Assembly: GCA_003136615.1 (NCBI GenBank)
Contig: PLFA01000197.1
Coordinates: forward strand, 25,713 to 34,089
Direction of reading: 5' to 3'
From: Caulobacteraceae bacterium
GTDB taxonomy: Bacteria > Pseudomonadota > Alphaproteobacteria > Caulobacterales > Caulobacteraceae
Length of the DNA stretch: 8,377 nt
This document shows, one piece after another, positions 1 through 5,984 of this stretch (the stretch's first letter is position 1; each line of letters starts with the position of its first letter). The position numbers were made by a program, and so were the translations under genes. A model generated the notes under the pieces. It saw nothing but the letters and a program-made list of their open reading frames with translations, was not told the DNA's origin and ran no database searches.

Positions 1-957
1 TACCAACTCGCCATCACCGTCGGCATCTTCCTGGCCTATTTGGTCAATGACGCGCTCTCGGCCAGCGCCAATTGGCGCTTAATGCTGGGTCTGTCGGCCA
101 TTCCCGGTTTGGCCCTGTTCGTGATCGCGCTCGTCGCGCCGGAATCGCCGCGCTGGCTGATGATCGTAAATCGGCGCTCGGACGCGGAGACTGAGACACG
201 GAAAGTACAGCCTGAGATCAATGTGAATGAACGGCTCAATTCGATCGCTGAGACCATCAGCAAGGAGGGCAAGAAGGCCTCCTGGGGCGAAGTCTTTGGC
301 AAGGAGTGGCGCCGCCCGCTCCTGATCGCGGTGGGCTTGGCGATTTTCCAGCAGATCACCGGGATCAACGCAATCATTTACTACGCCAACCAGATATTTG
401 CCTCGGCCGGCTTCGCCACGGAAACCTCCAGGTCAACCATGACGCTGTGGGCAATTGGCGGGGTGAACGTGCTGTCCACATTCGTGGCCATCGCCTTCAT
501 TGATCGTGTCGGACGCCGTAAGCTGCTTTTAACGGGACTTATTGGCATGGCCGTCAGTCTTGTTGTCGTGGGAACAGCGTTTCACTTCATGGCCCCGACA
601 CTCAAGGGCGCCGGGGGCCTCACGATCACGGGAATTGTAACGGTTGTGGCCCTTATCGTGTTCATCGCGTCATTTGCCTTCTCACTCGGGCCGGTGGTCT
701 GGACAGTGATCAACGAGGTGTTCCCCGCTCATATCCGCGGCCGCGGCGTTGCACTGGCGACAGCGATCAATTGGGGGTCGGCCTATATTGTGGCGCAGTT
801 CTTCCTCTCCTTGGTCCATGGGATAGGAAGCCCCATGACCTTCTGGCTCCTTGCGTTATTTTGTGTACTTGGCTGGATCTGGATCTTCCTGCGCGTGCCA
901 GAGACCAAGGGACTGACCCTGGAAAAGATCCAGGCCATGTGGGCGGATAAGGCCTGA
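1..957 (+). CDS. Sugar porter family MFS transporter, 5'-truncated
   Basis: This is an inner-membrane sugar:H+ symporter or facilitator of the XylE/GLUT-like sugar porter family. The window begins inside the gene: the frame is open from base 1 (YQLAITVGIFLAYLVND), and 318 residues remain of a usual 450-480, so roughly the first four membrane helices are missing. Family signatures in partial numbering are W25-R26, PESPRWL (47-53) at the end of the N-terminal half, QQITGIN (117-123) in TM7 as part of the sugar site, DRVGRRK (168-174) in the loop between TM8 and TM9, EVFPAHIRGRG (239-249) and PETKG (300-304) at the C-terminus. The TGA stop overlaps the ATG of the glucokinase gene by one base, so the two are almost certainly co-transcribed and translationally coupled. 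Glucose is the likely substrate because of that neighbour, but other hexoses or xylose cannot be excluded by sequence alone. Confidence 0.93.
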   Translation, partial: YQLAITVGIFLAYLVNDALSASANWRLMLGLSAIPGLALFVIALVAPESPRWLMIVNRRSDAETETRKVQPEINVNERLNSIAETISKEGKKASWGEVFGKEWRRPLLIAVGLAIFQQITGINAIIYYANQIFASAGFATETSRSTMTLWAIGGVNVLSTFVAIAFIDRVGRRKLLLTGLIGMAVSLVVVGTAFHFMAPTLKGAGGLTITGIVTVVALIVFIASFAFSLGPVVWTVINEVFPAHIRGRGVALATAINWGSAYIVAQFFLSLVHGIGSPMTFWLLALFCVLGWIWIFLRVPETKGLTLEKIQAMWADKA

Positions 958-1949
958 TGCTTCTCGCCGGTGATATCGGCGGCACCAGCATCCGCTTGGC
1001 CCTGGTTTCGGCCAAGGGCGGGCCGCGAAAATTTCTGTTCGAAAAGGAGTTTCGAAGCGCCGACTATGAGGGGCTTCAGCCGGCCATCGAGGCGTTCTTG
1101 GCCACGGCCGAGGGCACGCCGACATCCGCCTGTATCTGTGTCGCCGGCCCCGTGCTCGATGGCCACGCCCGCTTAACAAATTTGCCCTGGGAGCTCGATG
1201 AAGACGCGCTTCGCCAGGGTCTCGGCCTTAAACAGGTTCACCTGATCAATGATCTGAAGGCCATAGCCCATGCAGTCCCGAGTCTTGAGCCGGTGGAGCT
1301 GGTTGAGATCAACGCGGGCAAAGCTGTCAAGCAGGGGGCGATTGCGGTCGTGGCGCCGGGCACGGGCCTTGGCGAGGCCTTCCTGATCTGGGATGGAAAG
1401 ACCTATCTGCCTTGCGTCTCTGAAGGCGGACACGCCGATTTCGCGCCCACCAATGCCTTTCAAGCCGGCCTTTTGGCTTTCCTGACCGGCCGTTTTCGCC
1501 GAGTCGCTTATGAGCGCGTTTGCTCAGGCTCCGGTCTGCCCAACATCTATGACTATGCGCGCTCCCTCGATCCCGCATCCGAGAGCGAGGCTTTCCGCGC
1601 CGCCTTGCTGGAGGCCCATGACCGCACGCCGCTTATCCTCGAAGCCGCCGTGAAGGACGAGACAACCAATCACCTGGCGGCCGAGGCTCTGAGAGTTTTC
1701 ATCGACATCCTCGGCGCGGAGTCGGCCAACTTGGCCCTGAAGGTCCTGGCGACGGGCGGTGTTTACCTTGCGGGCGGCCTGCCGCCCCGACTGATCCCGC
1801 AACTTCAGGACGGCGCATTCATGCGCGCTTTCACGGCCAAAGGGCGATTTGCCGGCCTTCTGCAGAATGTGCCGGTTCACGTCGTGACGATCAACGCCGC
1901 TTTGCTGGGCGCCGCCATCTTCGGGCTCGAACAGGCGCGCGCGGGCTGA
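957..1949 (+). CDS. glk: Glucokinase (proteobacterial Glk family)
   Basis: Cytoplasmic ATP:glucose 6-phosphotransferase, the entry step for glucose brought in by a non-PTS transporter; in alphaproteobacteria the product usually feeds the Entner-Doudoroff route. The 330 residues match the family length (E. coli Glk is 321). Visible motifs are the phosphate-binding GDIGGTS (5-11), LINDLKA (97-102 onward) with the probable catalytic base Asp99, VAPGTGLGEAF (132-142), the sugar-binding SEGGHADFAP (155-164) with Glu156 and His159, ERVCSGSGLPNIYDY (186-200) with Glu186, and GGVYLAGGLPPRL (267-279). The ATG at 957 lies inside the stop of the upstream transporter gene, with AAGG four bases before it, so expression is probably coupled to that gene. 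No truncation or missing key residue was seen. This is the Glk type rather than the ROK kinase type, since the CxCGxxGCxE zinc motif is absent. Confidence 0.96.
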   Translation: MLLAGDIGGTSIRLALVSAKGGPRKFLFEKEFRSADYEGLQPAIEAFLATAEGTPTSACICVAGPVLDGHARLTNLPWELDEDALRQGLGLKQVHLINDLKAIAHAVPSLEPVELVEINAGKAVKQGAIAVVAPGTGLGEAFLIWDGKTYLPCVSEGGHADFAPTNAFQAGLLAFLTGRFRRVAYERVCSGSGLPNIYDYARSLDPASESEAFRAALLEAHDRTPLILEAAVKDETTNHLAAEALRVFIDILGAESANLALKVLATGGVYLAGGLPPRLIPQLQDGAFMRAFTAKGRFAGLLQNVPVHVVTINAALLGAAIFGLEQARAG

Positions 1950-1969
1950 CGGCTGCAAGCGGTCATCGC

Positions 1970-2009
1970 CGCGCCTGAGGGCGCGCGAACAAAAGATATT
2001 TTTTCTTTT
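1970..2009 (+). terminator. Possible weak terminator after glk
   Basis: A perfect 6-bp GC stem, CGCGCC (1970-1975) with GGCGCG (1980-1985) around the loop TGAG, begins about 20 bases after the glk stop. It is followed by a T-rich tract at 1999-2009. The tract begins 13 bases after the stem rather than directly, so this is not a textbook intrinsic terminator. A second, A/T-only arm pair (AAAAGA 1991-1996 with TCTTTT 2004-2009) lies between the stem and the next gene. The position suits separation of glk from the methyltransferase unit, but the activity is inferred. Confidence 0.3.
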
Positions 2010-2029
2010 CGACGGCCTAAGGAAGTTTT

Positions 2030-2068
2030 ATGTTGCGGCGGTCAGAAGGAGATCGCGGTGCCGTTTGA
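2030..2068 (+). other. Candidate 12-codon leader ORF overlapping methyltransferase start
   Basis: An ATG at 2030 opens a 12-codon frame (MLRRSEGDRGAV, stop TGA 2066-2068). It has its own good ribosome binding site, TAAGGA at 2018-2023, six bases before the ATG. The frame runs through the methyltransferase Shine-Dalgarno (2044-2052), overlaps its GTG start (2058-2060) in another frame and stops eight bases beyond that codon. This geometry would allow translational coupling or attenuation of the methyltransferase. It may also be chance, as the frame is very short and cannot be tested by codon statistics. Confidence 0.25.
2044..2052 (+). promoter_or_regulatory. Strong Shine-Dalgarno fixing the GTG start of the methyltransferase
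   Basis: AGAAGGAGA lies before the GTG at 2058, with six bases between the AAGGAG core and the start codon. This is close to the ideal anti-SD match and spacing, and it decides for the GTG start over any downstream in-frame ATG. Confidence 0.8.
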
Positions 2069-3242
2069 GCTGTCTCACGAACTGAAAGCGGCCCACGAGC
2101 GCGACTCTCTGGCCAGGCAGGATTTTGTCTCCAGCCTGAGAGGCTACATCCTCAACGACATGGCCGCCGGGATGAAGGCGCGTTTTGAGGACGAGGTCGA
2201 ACCCGCTCTTGTTCGCAGCCTTGGTCGCGCCGTTCAATCGCAGGACGAAGTCCATGCCGCGATGCGCAAGGACACCTATTTCAAGTTCTACAGCTCTGTT
2301 CGCTATAACGCCCAGGAAATGGTGTGGCGCGCGGTGATCCCGGGCGTCGAGGCGGCGCTGCCGGATCTGTCGCGCCAGATCGACCGGCTGTCATCGCATG
2401 GCGGCGGCTCGCTAAGCCTTAACCCCGATCTTGATATCCCTGAGAACGTCGCGGGCCTCGACGTGCATCTCATGCCGGGCGGCTACGCCAACACCGAAAC
2501 AGCGGCGGCGGGCGCCGTCTACGACAATGGGCTGGCTGTCTTCTCCGCCGGTTTCATGGGGCCGAACCTCGACGATATCGGGCTCTCGATGTCGAACTAT
2601 GTGAAGCGCCGCTTCCCCGATTTTCACCCCGCGCGAATTCTCGATTGCGGCTGTACGGTGGGCCACAATGCGGCCGCCTGGGCCCAGACCTTCCCGGATG
2701 CGGAGGTCCATGGGATCGATGTTTCAGCCTCCGTGCTTCGCTACGCCCATGGTCGTGCTCAGAGCCTTGGCCTGCCGGTCCACTATCATCAGATGGACGC
2801 CACGGATCTCGCGTTTGAGGACGCCTCTTTTGATGTGATCTTTACCTCGATGTTCCTGCACGAGCTTTCCCTGAAGGACATCAAAGCGTTCTTTGTCGAA
2901 GCGCACCGGGTCCTGCGACCGGGCGGCCTGCTGATCAATATGGAGCTGCCGCCAAACCAGGAGTTGGAGCCTTACGATCAGTTCTACCTCGATTGGGACT
3001 GCTATTATAACAAGGAGCCCTTCTACCGGGCTTTCCGCGATCAGAATCCTGAGGACCTGATTGTGGCGGGCGGCTTCGCGCGTAGCGACTACTTTAGGTT
3101 CACGGTGCCGCAGTTTTCGTTCACCGACGAGGACGCCTTCATCGCCGCCGTGAATGCGCCGCCAAGCTTTGACGGGGAGACGGGGCGTCTCAGCGCCAGC
3201 TTGAACTGGTTCGGATTCGGCGGCTGGAAGGCGAAGATCTAG
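2058..3242 (+). CDS. Class I SAM-dependent methyltransferase with long N-terminal region
   Basis: A 394-residue soluble protein predicted to transfer a methyl group from S-adenosylmethionine to an unidentified, probably small-molecule, acceptor. The Rossmann core occupies about residues 185-310 and resembles Methyltransf_11/25 domains. Motif I is ILDCGCTVGH (194-203), where Thr200 takes the place of the middle glycine of the usual GxGxG. The acidic residue that binds the SAM ribose is Asp221 (HGIDVS), motif II is MDATDLAF (246-253) leading into FDVIFTSMFLHEL (258-270), and VLRPGG (285-290) is the usual post-core motif. Residues 1-180 are not assigned to a family that I recognise. They look helical at first (about 1-115) and then carry a Gly/Ala-rich segment, and could be a substrate or dimer domain. 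Residues 310-394 may form a cap over the active site (FYRAF, FRFTVPQFS). The start is GTG with a strong ribosome site. The gene is followed after two bases by a small ORF, so both are probably one transcript. The substrate is unknown; small-molecule O- or C-methylation is an inference from the domain type. Confidence 0.88.
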   Translation: MPFELSHELKAAHERDSLARQDFVSSLRGYILNDMAAGMKARFEDEVEPALVRSLGRAVQSQDEVHAAMRKDTYFKFYSSVRYNAQEMVWRAVIPGVEAALPDLSRQIDRLSSHGGGSLSLNPDLDIPENVAGLDVHLMPGGYANTETAAAGAVYDNGLAVFSAGFMGPNLDDIGLSMSNYVKRRFPDFHPARILDCGCTVGHNAAAWAQTFPDAEVHGIDVSASVLRYAHGRAQSLGLPVHYHQMDATDLAFEDASFDVIFTSMFLHELSLKDIKAFFVEAHRVLRPGGLLINMELPPNQELEPYDQFYLDWDCYYNKEPFYRAFRDQNPEDLIVAGGFARSDYFRFTVPQFSFTDEDAFIAAVNAPPSFDGETGRLSASLNWFGFGGWKAKI

Positions 3243-3244
3243 GT

Positions 3245-3574
3245 TTGTCCCAAACATTGGACTCGGCCGCGCCACGCCTGCCGGTTGACGCGGAAGGCCG
3301 TCGCCCGGCCTTTTTCGCCGAGGACGGCGTCGATCAGTTGGTGACCATGGTTCTGGAACTGGCCACGGAATTATGGGTGCTCCGTGAGCGAGTCTTCGTG
3401 ATTGAGGCGGTCGCTGATCGACATGGTCTGCCACTTAAAGCAGAGGTGGAGACCTACGCCATCTCGGAGGCCGAGCGGGCCAAGCTGGAAGGCATGCGCG
3501 TAACCATGATGGGACAGCTGTTCCGCACCCTGAATCGCGATCATCGCCCGGTAGATGCCGACGGGAAGGCCTAG
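3245..3574 (+). CDS. Small helical protein of unknown function, coupled to methyltransferase
   Basis: A 109-residue protein that I cannot assign to a named family. Residues 1-22 look disordered (Ala/Pro/Arg-rich). Residues 24-60 begin with FFAEDGVDQLV and continue as an amphipathic helix rich in Leu, Val and Glu (VLELATELWVLRERVFVIE), suitable for a coiled-coil or helix bundle. A short loop (HGLPLKAEVETY, 60-71) is followed by a second helix (SEAERAKLEGMRVTMMGQLFRTL, 74-96). No signal peptide, membrane segment or metal-binding motif is visible. The proposed start is TTG at 3245, two bases after the methyltransferase stop; the nearest purine-rich site (GGAAG 3226-3230) is rather far, so reinitiation after the upstream stop is likely. 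An in-frame GTG at 3341 would delete the first helix start and is less attractive. The stop TAG overlaps the stop of the opposing MFS gene. It may be a partner or stabiliser of the methyltransferase, which is inference from position only. Confidence 0.7.
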   Translation: MSQTLDSAAPRLPVDAEGRRPAFFAEDGVDQLVTMVLELATELWVLRERVFVIEAVADRHGLPLKAEVETYAISEAERAKLEGMRVTMMGQLFRTLNRDHRPVDADGKA

Positions 3575-4818
3575 GCGGCTGCAGGCGCCCCACGTTCCGC
3601 ATCCGTCCTGCGTGGCAAGGCGACAAGCAGTAACCCGCTGGCAAAGAGCGCCGGGACGATGACCAGGCTTAACCCCTCGGCCCAGCCGACATGGTCGACC
3701 GCCAAGACCGCGATAACGGGAAAGGTCATAAATCCCGCGCTGATCGCGGCTGATCCGCTGACGGCGGCGGCCGTGGCGCGCAGCTCTGGCGGAAACAACT
3801 CCAGCAGATAGATAATGAGAATGGCGCTGGATCCATAGAAGAAGAAGGTGGTCACGCCAAAGGCGACGACATCGGCGGTAAACGATCGTGGCAGCCAGAG
3901 TGTGGCCAAAAACGCCAAGCCGCCCATCCAGACCCAGGTGACGGCGGTGTCTCGCCGTGTCAGCCACCGATCACTCACCAGAGCGGCCGCTATATAGCCG
4001 AACATGCCCACGCCATAGGACGCGCCGACAATCCGCGCCGCGTCAGCCGGCGAATAGCCCCTGACCACGTGAAAGAAGGCGGGCATGTAGAAGATGGATC
4101 CCCCCGCCGCGCCGCCATAGAAGAGGAACGCCAGGGCGCTAAGGATTGTAACGACGCGATATTTTCTACCAAAAACAGACTTCAGGGGCGCCGAGAGCGC
4201 AACACCCGTTTGCGCTTCCAACGGCCGCGGGCGGGCGAACGGCGACATGGCGAAATAGATGACGACCGCGAGAGGCGCCACGGCGAAGGCCACCAGGAAG
4301 ACAGGGCGCCAACCCGCGCGCGCCATGATAGGCGCGGCGAAGACGGAGGCGACGAACCAGCCAAACGGATACCCGCATTGCAGAACCGCCAGGAGTAGCG
4401 CGCGCAGGCGCGGCGGCGCGCGCCCGGCGACCATGGCGTTGGTGATGGGCGACAGTGCGGCGCTAAATCCCGCGCTGGCCACCCGCAGCGCGCCAAAGAT
4501 TAGGGCGCTGGGCGCAAAGGCCTGGAATCCGACCAGCACCGCGGAGATCGCCAGGCAGAGGGGGAGGGTGACCCTGGGCCCCCAACTATCGGTGAGAACG
4601 CCGATGGAAATACTGGCGATGATCCCAAAGGCGAAGGAGGCCGAGATGATGAAGCTGATGCGGTTGAGATTGATATTCAGGGACGCCATCAACTCCGGGA
4701 TCGCGTAGCCAAATAGGGATTGGTCCATGTTGGCCAAAGCCCAGGCTACAAAGGCGATGGCCAAGGCCGCCCAAGGCACAAGGGCAAGATCATCATTCAG
4801 AGCGGAAGAGCGCGCCAT
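3571..4818 (-). CDS. MFS transporter, 12 TM, substrate unknown
   Basis: An inner-membrane secondary transporter of 415 residues, the normal size for a 12-helix major facilitator. Helices fall at roughly 15-40, 55-76, 84-104, 105-127, 140-163, 170-192, 222-250, 262-284, 292-312, 315-340, 346-375 and 380-402. Visible signatures are an acidic TM1 residue in NMDQSLFGYAIPEL (30-43), the TM2-TM3 loop motif GVLTDSWGPR (73-82), Arg112 in TM4, AGWRPVFLV (168-176), SDRW (282-285) in the matching C-half loop, and ELFPPELRATA (340-350). The style is nearest to organic-anion or aromatic-acid carriers (AAHS/ACS-like), but the substrate cannot be read from sequence. I chose the ATG at 4818, with AAAGGA 12 bases upstream. 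The frame stays open for 47 more codons upstream (to 4959), but that stretch is polar, has no ribosome site at its ATGs and crosses the regulatory region. The gene is divergent from the LysR gene, which suggests control by it. Its stop shares the CTAG at 3571-3574 with the opposing small gene. Confidence 0.9.
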   Translation of the reverse strand: MARSSALNDDLALVPWAALAIAFVAWALANMDQSLFGYAIPELMASLNINLNRISFIISASFAFGIIASISIGVLTDSWGPRVTLPLCLAISAVLVGFQAFAPSALIFGALRVASAGFSAALSPITNAMVAGRAPPRLRALLLAVLQCGYPFGWFVASVFAAPIMARAGWRPVFLVAFAVAPLAVVIYFAMSPFARPRPLEAQTGVALSAPLKSVFGRKYRVVTILSALAFLFYGGAAGGSIFYMPAFFHVVRGYSPADAARIVGASYGVGMFGYIAAALVSDRWLTRRDTAVTWVWMGGLAFLATLWLPRSFTADVVAFGVTTFFFYGSSAILIIYLLELFPPELRATAAAVSGSAAISAGFMTFPVIAVLAVDHVGWAEGLSLVIVPALFASGLLLVALPRRTDAERGAPAAA

Positions 4819-4883
4819 TTTGGCCGAATGTCCTTTCGTCGCTCGCGATGAAACGAACATAGAAGGCTTGTTTGGCGCGGCAA

Positions 4884-4902
4884 TCGAAAGCCCAGCTTTT
4901 GA
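4884..4902. promoter_or_regulatory. Inverted repeat in the MFS-lysR intergenic region
   Basis: TCGAAAGC (4884-4891) and GCTTTTGA (4895-4902) form an inverted repeat with one G/T mismatch around a 3-base centre. It lies 66 bases before the chosen MFS start on the minus strand. It could be an operator for the LysR protein or another regulator, or a hairpin in the MFS leader RNA. Which of these applies cannot be decided by eye. Confidence 0.35.
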
Positions 4903-4944
4903 GCGCACGGCGCCCCCGACGCACGTTTTGCGGCTGAACGGTGC

Positions 4945-4961
4945 TATAGACCGGGGCAATA
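4945..4961. promoter_or_regulatory. Candidate LysR-type binding site (TAT-N11-ATA)
   Basis: TAT (4945-4947) and ATA (4959-4961) are perfect inverted arms separated by 11 bases, fitting the T-N11-A core known for LysR-family operators. The site sits between the divergent MFS and lysR genes, about 60 bases before the lysR start. TATAGA at 4945-4950 could also be a -10 element for lysR, which would put the site over the lysR promoter, as in autorepression. No convincing -35 accompanies it. The short arms make a chance match possible. Confidence 0.4.
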
Positions 4962-5009
4962 TCTGTCCGCCCCTTTGCTGAAGGCGGGGTTACACCTCTG
5001 GCTGGGATT

Positions 5010-5013
5010 AGGA
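5010..5013 (+). promoter_or_regulatory. Ribosome binding site deciding the lysR start
   Basis: AGGA at 5010-5013, within TTAGGAT, is six bases before the GTG at 5020. The upstream in-frame TTG at 4975 has only pyrimidine-rich sequence before it, so the GTG is preferred. It also gives the MEIKQLKRLL N-terminus usual for the family. Confidence 0.6.
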
Positions 5014-5019
5014 TCTCGC

Positions 5020-5973
5020 GTGGAGATTAAACAGCTTAAACGCTTGCTCACCGTCATTGAGCGCGGCAGCCTCGCGGCCGCTGCGCCGCATCTGGGCCTG
5101 ACGCAACAGGCGCTCGGCTCCAGCATCGCCAATCTTGAGAAAGAACTGGGTGTCGCGCTCTTTGATCGCGGCCCGGGCGGCGTCACCACACCGACCGCCT
5201 ATGGCGCCATGCTGGCCCAACACGCCCGCGCCATTCTGGCCTCCGCCACGCGCGCCGAAGAGGAGTTGGCGGCGTTTCGCGACGCTCGGGGTGGCAGCGT
5301 CCGGCTTGGGGTCGGGGAGAGCGTCGCTCCCGATGTGATCGCGCGAGCTGTCCGCGAGCTGCATATCTCTCGTCCGGACGTAAGGATCACACTGTTCGAG
5401 GACTACTCCGAGATCCTCCTGGAGCGGCTCGCCCAGGGGCAGATCGACTTCATCGCCGGATCTGACGATGGCAGCCTGGATGGCGAACTCCTGCGAACAC
5501 CGCTTTACACATGTCGCGACGTCATTGTGGTGCGCTCACGCCATCCCCTGGCGGGACGAAAGGGGTTGAAACTCGCCGACCTCCAGCCCTTCACCTGGAT
5601 GGCTCCTCATTCGCGTCCCTCCGACGCTAAGGTCATCGCCCAGGCCTTCGAGCGGGCCGGTCTTGCGCCGCCCAGCCATTTCATCTGGACCGACGCGCCG
5701 ATCGTCGGTGCGCAGCTCCTCTTGATGGATGACTTCATCTTCATGACCTCTCCGGCCATGGTGTCGGACGCCATCGGCCTAGGGCAAGAGGCCATCGTCA
5801 AACTCGATATCGACGATCCGTCCGTCGAACGTCGGGCCAGCCTGACCTATCAGGCGGTTACAAGGCTCAATCCATCGGCCATGCTGCTCATGGACATGAT
5901 CAAGACCAGCGCGGCGCAATATGTCCGAGAGGCGCGCCATCCCATTCAACTCTGGACCGCCGACGCCGCATAA
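5020..5973 (+). CDS. LysR-type transcriptional regulator
   Basis: A cytoplasmic DNA-binding regulator of 317 residues, standard for the LysR family. The N-terminal winged helix-turn-helix covers about 1-60: MEIKQLKRLL, then GSLAAAAPHLGLTQQALGSSI (16-36) as the helix-turn-helix, then LEKELGVALFDR (39-50) and the wing with PT at 58-59. A linker helix follows (about 60-90). The effector-binding domain runs from about 92 (GGSVRLGVGES, 91-101) to 305, with the usual two-lobed periplasmic-binding-protein pattern (LAQGQIDFIAG, then LYTCRDVIVVRSRHPLAG). The GTG at 5020 is preferred over the TTG at 4975 because of the AGGA site and the family N-terminus. The gene is divergent from the MFS transporter, the classical arrangement for a LysR protein and its target, and it converges on the TonB receptor gene with only 11 bases between stops. 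The effector is unknown and is probably the MFS or receptor substrate, or a metabolite of it. Confidence 0.94.
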   Translation: MEIKQLKRLLTVIERGSLAAAAPHLGLTQQALGSSIANLEKELGVALFDRGPGGVTTPTAYGAMLAQHARAILASATRAEEELAAFRDARGGSVRLGVGESVAPDVIARAVRELHISRPDVRITLFEDYSEILLERLAQGQIDFIAGSDDGSLDGELLRTPLYTCRDVIVVRSRHPLAGRKGLKLADLQPFTWMAPHSRPSDAKVIAQAFERAGLAPPSHFIWTDAPIVGAQLLLMDDFIFMTSPAMVSDAIGLGQEAIVKLDIDDPSVERRASLTYQAVTRLNPSAMLLMDMIKTSAAQYVREARHPIQLWTADAA

Positions 5974-5984
5974 GCGTCAGATCC

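Noticed and set aside
2009..2032. Possible promoter for the methyltransferase (TCGACGG, 9 bases, GTTTTATG), loosely like the Caulobacter housekeeping consensus
   Set aside because: The -10 part matches poorly and the spacer is shorter than usual. It would also place the transcript start after the leader ORF start, so it was not listed as a feature.
2724..3434. 236-codon minus-strand frame opposite the methyltransferase
   Set aside because: It is a Pro/Arg-rich shadow of a gene with clear SAM-binding motifs on the plus strand.
4819..4959. 47-codon upstream extension of the minus-strand MFS frame
   Set aside because: The extra residues are polar and unlike a transporter N-terminus, the upstream ATGs lack ribosome sites, and the stretch covers the likely operator region. 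ATG 4818 gives the family-normal length.
4975..5019. 15-codon upstream extension of the lysR frame from a TTG
   Set aside because: There is no ribosome site before the TTG, while GTG 5020 has AGGA at good spacing and yields the standard LysR N-terminus.
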